This document shows, piece by piece, positions 1-6,390 of a stretch of 6,527 nt of DNA. Within the stretch, counting starts at the first letter, position 1. Each line of letters begins with the position of its first letter. Below the pieces are notes generated by a model. That model saw only the letters and a list, made by a program, of their open reading frames with translations. It was not told the DNA's origin and searched no databases. Origin of the DNA: Desulfocapsa sulfexigens. GTDB lineage: Bacteria; Desulfobacterota; Desulfobulbia; Desulfobulbales; Desulfocapsaceae. Location: assembly GCA_015661935.1 (NCBI GenBank), contig DQVD01000257.1, forward strand, positions 1 through 6,527, written 5' to 3'. The position numbers were made by a program, and so were the translations under genes.

Positions 1-163
1 CAGGCGTTATGTCAGAAACAGATTCCTCTACAACAGGTATCTCTTCGGCGGGTATCTGTTGTTTAGGAATTTCCTCTTCAACGCCAGATTCCGGCAACAG
101 CTTTTCAAGTGATCCAGCAGTCGTTTCTTGTTTTGAGAATTTATTTTTAAACCAGCCTAGCAT
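1..163 (-). CDS. ftsY: Probable FtsY, SRP receptor GTPase (N-terminal part only)
   Basis: Read leftward, an ATG at 163-161 opens a frame that stays open to the window edge (54 codons). It starts MLGWFKNKFSKQE and continues as a Glu/Pro-rich acidic stretch containing EEEIPKQQIPAEEIP. A short aromatic/basic head followed by an acidic low-complexity A domain is typical of FtsY, the membrane-associated receptor that docks the signal recognition particle and delivers nascent membrane proteins to the translocon. The NG GTPase domain, which would prove identity, lies outside the window. The start is supported by an AAGGAA Shine-Dalgarno on the minus strand (172-177), eight bases before the ATG. A palindromic repeat begins only 16 bases upstream of the start codon. 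Any other protein with an acidic N-terminal arm remains possible, so the name is a good guess rather than a certainty. Confidence 0.6.
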   Translation of the reverse strand, partial: MLGWFKNKFSKQETTAGSLEKLLPESGVEEEIPKQQIPAEEIPVVEESVSDITP

Positions 164-171
164 ATGTGAAG

Positions 172-177
172 TTCCTT
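172..177 (-). promoter_or_regulatory. Ribosome binding site of the leftward ftsY-like gene
   Basis: The minus strand reads AAGGAA eight bases before the ATG at 163. It fixes the start of the ftsY-like gene. It lies inside a 13-bp odd palindrome (171-183, gttccttaggaac) and directly next to repeat element 1, so local folding could affect access of ribosomes to it. Confidence 0.6.
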
Positions 178-178
178 A

Positions 179-331
179 GGAACGTACACTAAATAAACTG
201 AATAAATTACTGTCTTTCCCCCGCATTCTGCGTTGCTCGTTGGTCACATAACCCGTTATGTTGCCGCCTCGCGCTTGAGTACGAAAAAAAATGTCAATTA
301 ATTTTTGTTCAGTTTATTTAGTTCCCGTTCC
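179..331. repeat. Palindromic MITE/REP-like element 1 (153 bp)
   Basis: The element is bounded by imperfect 24-bp inverted ends: 179-202 pairs with 308-331, with 21 of 24 positions matching, including a perfect 14-bp stretch ctaaataaactgaa (189-202) against ttcagtttatttag (308-321). The middle contains a perfect inverted repeat cataac-cc-gttatg (247-260), and the flanks between ends and centre also match partly, so the whole element is an imperfect palindrome. It has no open reading frame of note. The outer 17 bases on each side fit the motif ggaacgggracKaaata (K = g/t), which is shared with element 2. These traits fit a non-autonomous mobile element or a REP-type repeat moved in trans by a transposase encoded elsewhere. 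It sits in the 5' leader of the leftward ftsY-like gene. Confidence 0.75.
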
Positions 332-369
332 TTGTTGATAACGGATTATACCAAATGAAGTGTACCTAA

Positions 370-478
370 AGAGCGGGGACGAAATAACTCCCCCATCTAT
401 GCAATCTCAGCTTCAGATCAATCAAAGATTGACCTAAATCTGAGCACCTACATGAGGAAGCTATTTCGTCCCCGTTCC
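370..478. repeat. Palindromic MITE/REP-like element 2 (109 bp)
   Basis: The arms cggggacgaaataact (374-389) and agctatttcgtccccg (459-474) are inverted copies with 15 of 16 positions matching, and similarity continues outward to 370 and 478. Inside lies a second perfect inverted repeat tcaatc-aaa-gattga, framed by cttcaga and tctgag on either side, so the element should fold into a long, interrupted hairpin. The end motif is the same as in element 1 while the interiors differ. This suggests two members of one repeat family, mobilised through recognition of a common end. No coding sequence is visible inside. Confidence 0.7.
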
Positions 479-739
479 TAAGAGAATTTTCCATAATACG
501 GCTAGATCCTGAAGAAAGCAATAAAAACAGACAGGATCTGGAAGCATCACCAATAATATATTAAGATCGATGGTTAATAAGGTGAAAATAATTTGCTTTT
601 CCAAAGAACAGCATTATTGTGTGCCTTGGTTGTGATCATTGTTTAAGGGGCTTGTTGATTACTCTTCAAGTGGCCTTGCTCATATGTAAACGAATTTCTA
701 CGTTTTTATAAACTATATATATTGTAACAGGAGGATGAT
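479..739. other. AT-rich gene-free leader upstream of mrp
   Basis: No credible gene was seen here on either strand. A 10-bp stem (502-511 with 532-541, one G-T wobble, 20-base loop) is present but has no T-run, so it is not an intrinsic terminator. A perfect 10-bp palindrome taatatatta lies at 554-563. The mrp promoter should lie in this stretch. A TTGATT at 655-660 and AT-rich blocks near 699-724 are candidates, but no pair has both good boxes and 16-18 base spacing, so I do not call a promoter. Confidence 0.45.
729..734 (+). promoter_or_regulatory. Strong Shine-Dalgarno of mrp
   Basis: AGGAGG lies five bases before the ATG at 740 and fixes the start of the Mrp-type gene. An overlapping ATG at 735 is out of frame. 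This is the best ribosome binding site in the window; the MBL-fold gene, selB, tilS and the HPt gene all have weak ones. Confidence 0.8.
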
Positions 740-1726
740 ATGTCCAGTTCATGTGGATCAAGTAGTTCCTGTGGATCAAGTAGTTCCTGTGGGAGTAATA
801 CTCAGGAAGCTCAACAGGCAAAAATGGCACAGCAGGATAATGCCATTACCCGCTCTCTTGGGAAAATCAAAAATAAAATTCTGGTTATGAGCGGAAAAGG
901 CGGAGTTGGAAAATCAACTGTCTCTGTCAATCTTGCGCTAGGACTTGCTGCTAAAGGACACAAGGTTGGTCTGATGGATGTGGATCTGCATGGTCCTGAT
1001 GTTATCCGTATGCTTAATATGAAGGGAAATCTTGAAGCGCCACAAAATCCCAATGATCTGGTTGCCCCTCTTCAGTACAACGACAACCTTAAAGTTGTCT
1101 CCCTTGAATATATGATGAAAGATCGGGACGAAGCCATTATCTGGCGCGGCCCTCTTAAGATCCAGGCCATTCGTCAATTTGTTGCGGATATGGATTGGGG
1201 TGATCTTGATTATCTGATCGTTGACGCTCCTCCAGGCACCGGTGATGAGCCACTTTCCGTTGCTCAGACCATTCCTCTCGTTAAGGCTCTGGTTGTTACT
1301 ACTCCTCAGAAGGTGGCTCTTGCTGATGTACGTAAATCTCTCAACTTCTGCAAAACAGTAGAAATGGAAGTGGCTGGTATTATAGAAAATATGTCAGGTT
1401 TTGTCTGCCCTGAGTGTAATGCCACTGTGGATATCTTTAAGACTGGCGGCGGAGAAGAGCTTGCCCGTGAATTTGATCTTCCTTTCCTTGGTGCTGTGCC
1501 CATGGATCCAAAGGTGGTTATTGCCGGTGATGACGGTGTACCATATCTTTCTTCTGATGCTAAGAGTCCTGCAACTGAGGCTTTTACCAGGATTGTAGAG
1601 TCGGTTGAACTTCGTTTACCTCCAGTTTTCGCTCCCAAAACACTGAATATGGCATCTGTTGATTCCAGCTCTTCAGATTGTGGTTGTGGAAGTGGTGGTT
1701 GTGATTCTGACAAGTGTGATTGCTGA
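740..1726 (+). CDS. mrp: Mrp/ApbC (NBP35-type) Fe-S cluster carrier P-loop ATPase
   Basis: This 328-residue cytosolic protein belongs to the MinD/ParA-like Mrp/ApbC/NBP35 family, which binds a bridging [4Fe-4S] cluster at the dimer interface and passes it to apo-proteins in an ATP-dependent way. Visible motifs are the deviant Walker A GKGGVGKS (52-59) with the signature lysine, the Walker B region VDAPPGTGDE (161-170), and the cluster-binding CPEC (223-226) in the usual context after ENMSG. Unusual are the ends. The N-terminus has three Cys in CGSSSS-type repeats (Cys5, 11, 17), encoded by an 18-bp tandem repeat. The last 15 residues carry five Cys (314, 316, 321, 326, 328). Eukaryotic NBP35 also has an N-terminal cluster site but with different spacing, so extra metal or cluster binding here is inferred. 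The start is set by AGGAGG at 729-734. It is the first gene of a likely mrp-hydrolase-selB unit. Confidence 0.93.
   Translation: MSSSCGSSSSCGSSSSCGSNTQEAQQAKMAQQDNAITRSLGKIKNKILVMSGKGGVGKSTVSVNLALGLAAKGHKVGLMDVDLHGPDVIRMLNMKGNLEAPQNPNDLVAPLQYNDNLKVVSLEYMMKDRDEAIIWRGPLKIQAIRQFVADMDWGDLDYLIVDAPPGTGDEPLSVAQTIPLVKALVVTTPQKVALADVRKSLNFCKTVEMEVAGIIENMSGFVCPECNATVDIFKTGGGEELAREFDLPFLGAVPMDPKVVIAGDDGVPYLSSDAKSPATEAFTRIVESVELRLPPVFAPKTLNMASVDSSSSDCGCGSGGCDSDKCDC
752..787 (+). repeat. 18-bp tandem repeat encoding the Cys-Gly-Ser head of Mrp
   Basis: The unit tgtggatcaagtagttcc occurs twice back to back (752-769, 770-787) with no mismatch, and partial copies lie on both sides. It is in frame and encodes CGSSSS units. 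Exact DNA identity between copies suggests recent duplication or slippage, so copy number may vary between strains. Confidence 0.85.
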
Positions 1727-1735
1727 TTAAGTATA

Positions 1736-1815
1736 TAGGCTGAAGGTTAAAGGCTGAAGGAGTGGAAACATCTCCTTCTAATGTCCTTTTCCTTCAGTCT
1801 TCAATCTTCAACCTC
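1736..1815. repeat. Heptad-based inverted repeat in the mrp-hydrolase gap
   Basis: The arms 1736-1761 and 1790-1815 are 26 bases each; one matches the reverse complement of the other at 21 positions, and most mismatches are tolerated as G-U in RNA. Each arm is built of three 7-base units: ggctgaa, ggttaaa, ggctgaa on the plus strand, and ggttgaa, gattgaa, gactgaa on the minus strand. A second, mutually exclusive hairpin is possible: gaaggag (1756-1762) with ctccttc (1772-1778), loop of nine. It lies ten bases after the mrp stop and could stabilise the mrp message or damp expression of the next gene. A short tcttttg follows, too poor a T-run to call a terminator. Confidence 0.7.
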
Positions 1816-1831
1816 TCTTTTGCTAAAACAG

Positions 1832-2458
1832 ATGTTCATAAAACAAATTACCGTTGGATCCATGGGAGTGTGTTGCTATATCGTTGGCTGCTCCAAAACT
1901 TCCCTGTGTGCTGTAATTGATCCTGGTGGGGATGAAGATAAAATCCTGCAGGAAGTGAAGGATGCAGGGCTTACCATCGATAGCATTATTGCCACCCATG
2001 GTCACCCCGATCATGTTTGCGGTAACAGGATACTGAAAGAAGCCAGTGGTGCTGATATTATCATGCACGAGGCTGATGCTGAATTCTTCGCCAAACCTGA
2101 AGTGCAGAATTATTTTTCCATGCTTGGTCTTGAGGCTTCGCCTCCTGTAGATCGCGAAGTGAAAGACGGCGATATTATTCGTGTTGGAGAAGAAGAGTTG
2201 CTCGTGATTCATATTCCAGGGCATACTCCCGGCGGCATGTGTTTATACTGCGCTCCTGACCTGATTACCGGTGATTCTCTCTTTGTCGGGGGAATTGGCA
2301 GAACTGATTTTCCGGGCGGCTCTCACGAAGAATTAATCACGACCATCAGGGAAAAACTTTTGACCCTGCCGCCTGAGACTGTTGTCTGGCCAGGGCATGG
2401 TTATGGTGGTAGTCGTTCCACCATTGAAGAAGAAGCTTGTTCGAATCCTTACCTCTAG
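1832..2458 (+). CDS. MBL-fold metallo-hydrolase, glyoxalase II-like (YcbL/GloC type)
   Basis: The 208-residue protein has the full metallo-beta-lactamase metal set: HGHPDH at 56-61, His131 in IPGHTPGG, Asp148 in TGDSLF and His189 in WPGHG. Together these should bind two metal ions. The C-terminal block GRTDFPGGSHEEL, LPPETVVWPGHG and ending NPYL is typical of the short YcbL-like group of glyoxalase II enzymes, which hydrolyse thioesters such as S-lactoylglutathione. The true substrate here is unknown, and many anaerobes of this kind lack glutathione. The frame extends upstream to an ATG at 1781, but those 17 residues are encoded by the intergenic repeat. Family members begin around MFIKQITVG, so the ATG at 1832 was chosen, although it has no clear Shine-Dalgarno. 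It sits 105 bases after mrp and 12 bases before selB. Confidence 0.88.
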   Translation: MFIKQITVGSMGVCCYIVGCSKTSLCAVIDPGGDEDKILQEVKDAGLTIDSIIATHGHPDHVCGNRILKEASGADIIMHEADAEFFAKPEVQNYFSMLGLEASPPVDREVKDGDIIRVGEEELLVIHIPGHTPGGMCLYCAPDLITGDSLFVGGIGRTDFPGGSHEELITTIREKLLTLPPETVVWPGHGYGGSRSTIEEEACSNPYL

Positions 2459-2470
2459 GTTCACTTTTCC

Positions 2471-4402
2471 ATGCGTGAAATAGTCCTGGGCACTGCAGGC
2501 CATGTAGATCATGGGAAAACCAGTTTTGTTCGTGCGCTCACCGGCATTGAGACCGACAGGCTCAAGGAGGAAAAGAAGCGCGGAATAACAATTGAACTGG
2601 GATTTGCCTATCTGGATCTTCCCTGTGGGCATCGTCTTGGTATTGTAGATGTCCCGGGCCATGAGAAATTTGTTAAAAACATGGTGGCTGGTGTTGCCGG
2701 TATGGATCTTGTCGCGTTTATCATTGCGGCAGATGAAGGAATCATGCCGCAGACCGAGGAACATTTTGAGATCTGTCGTCTGCTGGGAGTAAAGCAGGGA
2801 ATCATAGTCATCACCAAAAAAGATATGGTGGATGAGGAGTGGCTGGAGATGGTCACCGAAGAGGTGCGGGATTATTGCGAAGGCAGTTTTCTTGAAGAAG
2901 CTCCCCTTGTTCATGTTTCATCCATTACTGGTGAGGGGATTGATGAAGTACGCGATCTTCTCGATTCTTTTGTTTCCGCCCGGCAATTCAATGAAGTTTT
3001 TGGCCCCTTTCGTCTTCCCGTTGATCGTATCTTTGCCATAAAGGGTTTCGGCTCCGTTATTACTGGTACTTCCATGTCAGGACGCGTTGGAACAGGAGAT
3101 GAACTCTGTTTCTATCCTGAAGATATGGTTGCCAAAGTTCGTGGCATCCAAGTTCATTCCTCTAGTGTTGAAACAGTTGAGGCTGGACACCGGACTGCCA
3201 TTAATCTCCAGGGTGTTGACACATCCTCAATATCCCGTGGAATGGTTGCCGCTACTCCTGGTAGTTTACAGCCCGGTTATATGCTGGATTGTGATTTTCT
3301 CTATCTTGCATCGAATAAAAAAGCCCTGAAACATCGTGCCCGGGTTCGAGTTCATCTTGGTACTGCCGAGATCATGGGCAGGATATCCCTCCTTGATCGG
3401 GATCTGTTACAACCCGGAGATACGGCGGGTGTGCAGATTCTTCTTGAAGAACACGTTGCTGTGTGGCCGGGGGATCGTTATGTGGTTCGATCCTATTCTC
3501 CGGTTGCCACCATTGGCGGTGGAGAAATATTGGGTAATATGCCGCCCCGGAAACGTAAACGAGTAAATGATCGTGATCGTAGGAACAACGCAGCAGCCTT
3601 TGAAATTCTGCTTGGTGACAGTGTTGAAGAAAAAATTCTCTTGTTTCTGAGGGAGCGAGGTACACTTGGACTTACCTTTGATGAACTTGCTGTGCGACTT
3701 GGAACATTTGGCAAGCAACTGAAAAAAATCATTACACCACCACTTTCTTCAAGAAAGATTGTCGTAGTTGATTCCACGATCCAGCGCTATCTCATTAAAA
3801 GTGTGAGTGATGCAGTTGAGCAATCAATGCTTGCAGATCTTGAGAAATATCATACGAAAAATCCGCTTCAGATTGGCCCATCTAAAGAAGAATTACGTTC
3901 AGGACTGGGTCGAGGGGTCGATCAAAAGGTTTTTCATTTTTGTCTTTCTGAATTGCTGAAAAAAGAACAGGTTGTTCAGGAAGATTCGGCAGTACGTCTG
4001 GCTTCCCACCAGGTTGCCCTTCAGGCGGATGAGAAAAAACTCCAGAAGGATCTTGAATCCTGGTACCGTGGAAAAGGGTTAAAGACTCCAACTATACGGG
4101 AGTCCATGGAGCAGTTCAGTGATTATCCGGAATCTTTGGTGAAGGAAGTTTTTGCCCTTCTTCTGCGTGAAGAAAAACTGGTAAAAGTAAGCGAAACCCT
4201 TTATTACGATGCCAAAGCCGTTGCTGCTTTACAGGAAAAGGTCACAGCTTTTATCGTAAAAGAGGGTGATATCGACGCGCCACGCTTTAAGAACCTGACG
4301 GGACTCACCCGGAAATTTTCAATTCCTCTTCTTGAGTACTTTGACCGTATTAAGCTGACCATTCGGGTTGGCGATCTAAGAGTATTACGTAAGCAAGCCT
4401 GA
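2471..4402 (+). CDS. selB: SelB, selenocysteine-specific translation elongation factor
   Basis: SelB is the GTPase that carries Sec-tRNA(Sec) to ribosomes paused at UGA codons followed by a SECIS hairpin. The 643-residue length is close to the usual 610-650. The N-terminal EF-Tu-like part shows G1 GHVDHGKT (10-17), the switch I signature [10 protein letters not shown] (38-47), G3 DVPGHE (60-65) and G4 TKKD (115-118). Beta-barrel domains follow (about 175-355), including [13 protein letters not shown]. The rest (about 380-643) is the SelB-specific set of winged helices that binds SECIS RNA. It ends in the characteristic [14 protein letters not shown]...[10 protein letters not shown] block. The start at 2471 lies 12 bases after the hydrolase stop with only a weak AGG overlapping that stop, so translational coupling is likely. 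No selA, selC, selD or selenoprotein gene is visible in the window. The gene implies that the organism makes selenoproteins. Confidence 0.96.
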   Translation: MREIVLGTAGHVDHGKTSFVRALTGIETDRLKEEKKRGITIELGFAYLDLPCGHRLGIVDVPGHEKFVKNMVAGVAGMDLVAFIIAADEGIMPQTEEHFEICRLLGVKQGIIVITKKDMVDEEWLEMVTEEVRDYCEGSFLEEAPLVHVSSITGEGIDEVRDLLDSFVSARQFNEVFGPFRLPVDRIFAIKGFGSVITGTSMSGRVGTGDELCFYPEDMVAKVRGIQVHSSSVETVEAGHRTAINLQGVDTSSISRGMVAATPGSLQPGYMLDCDFLYLASNKKALKHRARVRVHLGTAEIMGRISLLDRDLLQPGDTAGVQILLEEHVAVWPGDRYVVRSYSPVATIGGGEILGNMPPRKRKRVNDRDRRNNAAAFEILLGDSVEEKILLFLRERGTLGLTFDELAVRLGTFGKQLKKIITPPLSSRKIVVVDSTIQRYLIKSVSDAVEQSMLADLEKYHTKNPLQIGPSKEELRSGLGRGVDQKVFHFCLSELLKKEQVVQEDSAVRLASHQVALQADEKKLQKDLESWYRGKGLKTPTIRESMEQFSDYPESLVKEVFALLLREEKLVKVSETLYYDAKAVAALQEKVTAFIVKEGDIDAPRFKNLTGLTRKFSIPLLEYFDRIKLTIRVGDLRVLRKQA

Positions 4403-4420
4403 GTTTTTACCCACTACTTA

Positions 4421-4439
4421 TTCTGGCTTCTGTCTTCTG
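4421..4439. repeat. Short heptad repeat in the selB-tilS convergent gap
   Basis: TTCTG occurs three times with exact 7-base spacing (4421, 4428, 4435). On the minus strand this reads as gaagNca units, close to the gaagRYt units of the repeat at 1736-1815. It lies in the 78-base gap between the convergent selB and tilS stops, where no convincing terminator is seen. Confidence 0.45.
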
Positions 4440-4480
4440 AATGTGCCCGCAGGCATCATGTTCAACAATTAATTCGAATA

Positions 4481-5875
4481 TCAACTGTCCCGCCATTGCA
4501 AAAGGAGTACCTGGTTTGTGGTTTCGGTAATTCGAAATTCGTGGTCGATGCGAATGCCTGCCAAAGCGACACACTTATCCCCCGAAAGCAGAAGTGGATA
4601 ATTGTTTCGATCCATGGTCGGAATTTTCTGATCTGATAAGAACCGTGAGATTTTTTTTCTGCCAGGGGCACCCAGGGGATGGAAATACTCACCTTCCCTG
4701 GGTTTACGAAGATAAAGCGGAAATTTGATTATATTGGCGTCCACCACTAATGCTCCTGGAGACTTTAGCAGATCAGAGGAGAAGGCACGTTTTGTAATAG
4801 ACAATGTATGATCCAGCCCTGGCACAGGATAGGTTCCGGGGCAAGGAATACTAATGGGCGAAAATGTTTTGGGGATAAATCCGGCCCCGCGATATCCTTT
4901 TTTACTGGAAGGCCGATGAAAGAGAATAGTATCTTTCTGTCTCACGGCCCGCAGTCCGTCTGTGAGGTGGATCTCTTTTTGTTCATTGCTTGCAGCAAGT
5001 CTTAGCAGACTTTGGATTTTCTTAAACGACGGTTTCGAGTGAAGTCTCCAACAGATCGTATCAAATATTCTTCGCTGGATCGCTATAGGCTGCTCTGTGA
5101 AGATTGCCAGGGTAAGGGTGATTTTCCCAGGTTCTTTCTGGAGAAGTTTAGGAAGAACTTCTTCTGTTAACTGAGTAAGGAAGCGATCTTCATCTTTTAA
5201 AATTGCAGCAGTTTGTAACAGGGTTTGTTGTATCGATCTATTATAATCACGCTCAAGGATTGGCAGCAGTTCAATGCGGATTTTATTTCGTAAAAAGCGT
5301 GTGTCAAAGTTAGAGCTATCCTGACGAAATGGGATGTGTTGCTCCTGGAGATAGGTAAGTAACTTCTCTTTTGTTTCATTAAGTACAGGGCGGATGATGT
5401 TGCCACGCCGCTGATTCATTCCGCTAAGCCCCCTACTTCCACTGCCGCGAATTAATCTCAGGAGAACTTCCTCGGCTTGATCATTGGCGGTGTGTCCAAC
5501 TGCAATAGTGGTGGATTTATGTTTGATACGAATATCTTCAAGTGCCTGGTAGCGAAGAATTCGTGCAGCTTCTTCTAGAGAACACTTGTTTTTTATTATT
5601 TCACCCTGCACATCAACTGCTACTGTTTCAAAGTTAGCGCAACAGATTTTCGCCTGCTTTTGAACCAGGCTTTTTTCAGCATCAGTTTCATCCGGTCGTA
5701 AACCATGATCCACGTATACGGCAATTCTTCTGGTGGCGGGAAACAGCACAGAGAGGATATGTAAAAGAGCCATGGAATCAGCACCGCCTGAGACTCCAAT
5801 GATGAGTGATGTATCATCTGATATCAAAGAGGCAGAGACAATGCTTTGATGTATGCGTTTCAGAAGAGGGGTCAT
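4481..5875 (-). CDS. tilS: TilS, tRNA(Ile)-lysidine synthetase
   Basis: TilS uses ATP and lysine to turn C34 of the CAU-anticodon isoleucine tRNA into lysidine, which switches it from AUG to AUA reading; it is an essential cytosolic enzyme. Numbered from the ATG at 5875 (464 residues), the N-terminal PP-loop ATPase has SGGADS (29-34), VDHGLR (56-61), GHTANDQAEE (127-136) and RGSGSRGLSGM, followed by RPVL (162-165) and DSSNFDTRFLRNKIR (186-200). The C-terminal TilS_C domain is complete (about 382-462, including LRKPREGEYFHPLG and KISRFLSDQKIP). The length fits the long TilS form. A TTG three codons upstream (5884) is preceded directly by a stop and is the only earlier start; I prefer the ATG. 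Neither has a clear Shine-Dalgarno. The gene converges on selB and diverges from the HPt gene. Confidence 0.95.
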   Translation of the reverse strand: MTPLLKRIHQSIVSASLISDDTSLIIGVSGGADSMALLHILSVLFPATRRIAVYVDHGLRPDETDAEKSLVQKQAKICCANFETVAVDVQGEIIKNKCSLEEAARILRYQALEDIRIKHKSTTIAVGHTANDQAEEVLLRLIRGSGSRGLSGMNQRRGNIIRPVLNETKEKLLTYLQEQHIPFRQDSSNFDTRFLRNKIRIELLPILERDYNRSIQQTLLQTAAILKDEDRFLTQLTEEVLPKLLQKEPGKITLTLAIFTEQPIAIQRRIFDTICWRLHSKPSFKKIQSLLRLAASNEQKEIHLTDGLRAVRQKDTILFHRPSSKKGYRGAGFIPKTFSPISIPCPGTYPVPGLDHTLSITKRAFSSDLLKSPGALVVDANIIKFPLYLRKPREGEYFHPLGAPGRKKISRFLSDQKIPTMDRNNYPLLLSGDKCVALAGIRIDHEFRITETTNQVLLLQWRDS

Positions 5876-5883
5876 TTTTAACA

Positions 5884-5914
5884 ATTATGTACTTGTTTTT
5901 AAACTTGCTTTCAA
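5884..5914 (-). promoter_or_regulatory. Tentative tilS promoter
   Basis: On the minus strand TTGAAA (5914-5909) is followed 17 bases later by TACATA (5891-5886), overlapping CATAAT (5889-5884). This would be a sigma70-like promoter with a good -35 and a mediocre -10. Transcription would then begin within a few bases of the tilS start codon, giving a leaderless or nearly leaderless message, which agrees with the missing Shine-Dalgarno. The whole spacer is AT-rich, so chance matches are expected. Confidence 0.22.
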
Positions 5915-6019
5915 ATTTGTTTCGTTTTTTTTATTATAAATATTCCTATTATTCGTATAACATAGAATAGAAGTTTCTTAAAAGTAAACCCTTATTGTTT
6001 GTTTCTGGATACTGCCTAT

Positions 6020-6349
6020 ATGACTCATTTATCATTATCTGATCGAGTAGAAGAACACATCTGCAACCACTATAAATTGCCAAGTGATAAAGTTGCATCT
6101 ATGTTACCAGCATTTTTACTAACATTGCAGAATCATATGCACGAGTTGGAAAAGAGGGTGCGGCGTGGCGAAATTCAAGATATTGCCAAAGTCGGCCATA
6201 AGTTCAAAGGGGCCTTGTTAAACCTTGGCCTGGAAGACATTGCTGAAATTGCCCTGCGCATTGAAATGGAAGGAAATGCTGGTAATCATGAGATTGATTA
6301 TGGGGAACTTACGATGGATCTTAAAGAGCAATTAACAGAAATTTTATAA
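6020..6349 (+). CDS. Standalone HPt (histidine phosphotransfer) domain protein
   Basis: The 109-residue protein consists almost entirely of a helical HPt domain. The phosphorylation-site helix reads GHKFKGALLNLGLEDIAEIALRIE (59-82), with His60 as the predicted phospho-acceptor and the usual Lys63-Gly64 just after it, then the small/hydrophobic pattern and closing Leu-Glu of the family. Such proteins relay phosphoryl groups between a hybrid histidine kinase and a response regulator in the cytosol. No kinase or regulator gene is nearby, so its partners are encoded elsewhere and its pathway cannot be told. The frame also opens at a TTG at 5999, but the ATG at 6020 fits the domain start better; neither has a strong ribosome binding site. 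It is divergent from tilS and ends 41 bases before a strong terminator. Confidence 0.82.
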   Translation: MTHLSLSDRVEEHICNHYKLPSDKVASMLPAFLLTLQNHMHELEKRVRRGEIQDIAKVGHKFKGALLNLGLEDIAEIALRIEMEGNAGNHEIDYGELTMDLKEQLTEIL

Positions 6350-6390
6350 ATTATTTGGCAGCCTTCCTGAGCAGGGTATGATAAAAGGAA

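Noticed and set aside
292..297. TTGACA on the minus strand inside element 1 as an ftsY -35 box
   Set aside because: At 15-19 base spacing the following sequence is GC-rich and has no -10-like hexamer.
502..541. 10-bp hairpin upstream of mrp as a terminator
   Set aside because: No T-run follows on either strand and the loop is 20 bases; it is at most a weak structure.
671..686. Sigma54-type -24/-12 promoter before mrp
   Set aside because: The GG and GC pairs are too close together to fit the needed spacing.
1306..1713. Long reverse open frame inside mrp, and similar open frames inside selB and tilS
   Set aside because: They are shadows of strongly supported genes and show no recognisable domain or ribosome binding site.
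1724..1738. The mrp stop TGA as a possible selenocysteine codon, because selB is nearby, the tail is Cys-rich and a hairpin follows
   Set aside because: Read-through would add only Leu-Ser-Ile before an in-frame TAG. The following hairpin is explained by the heptad repeat and has no convincing SECIS features. An ordinary stop is the simpler reading.
1781..1831. Upstream ATG at 1781 as the hydrolase start
   Set aside because: The 17 extra residues are encoded by the inverted repeat, are low in complexity and lie before the usual family N-terminus. The only AAGGAG is about 18 bases away and can pair within the repeat.
4438..4464. Imperfect inverted repeat between selB and tilS as a bidirectional terminator
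   Set aside because: The stem contains wobbles and a bulge, and neither side is followed by a T-run.
5999..6019. TTG at 5999 as the start of the HPt gene
   Set aside because: It is a rare start codon without a Shine-Dalgarno; the ATG at 6020 gives a normal HPt domain length.
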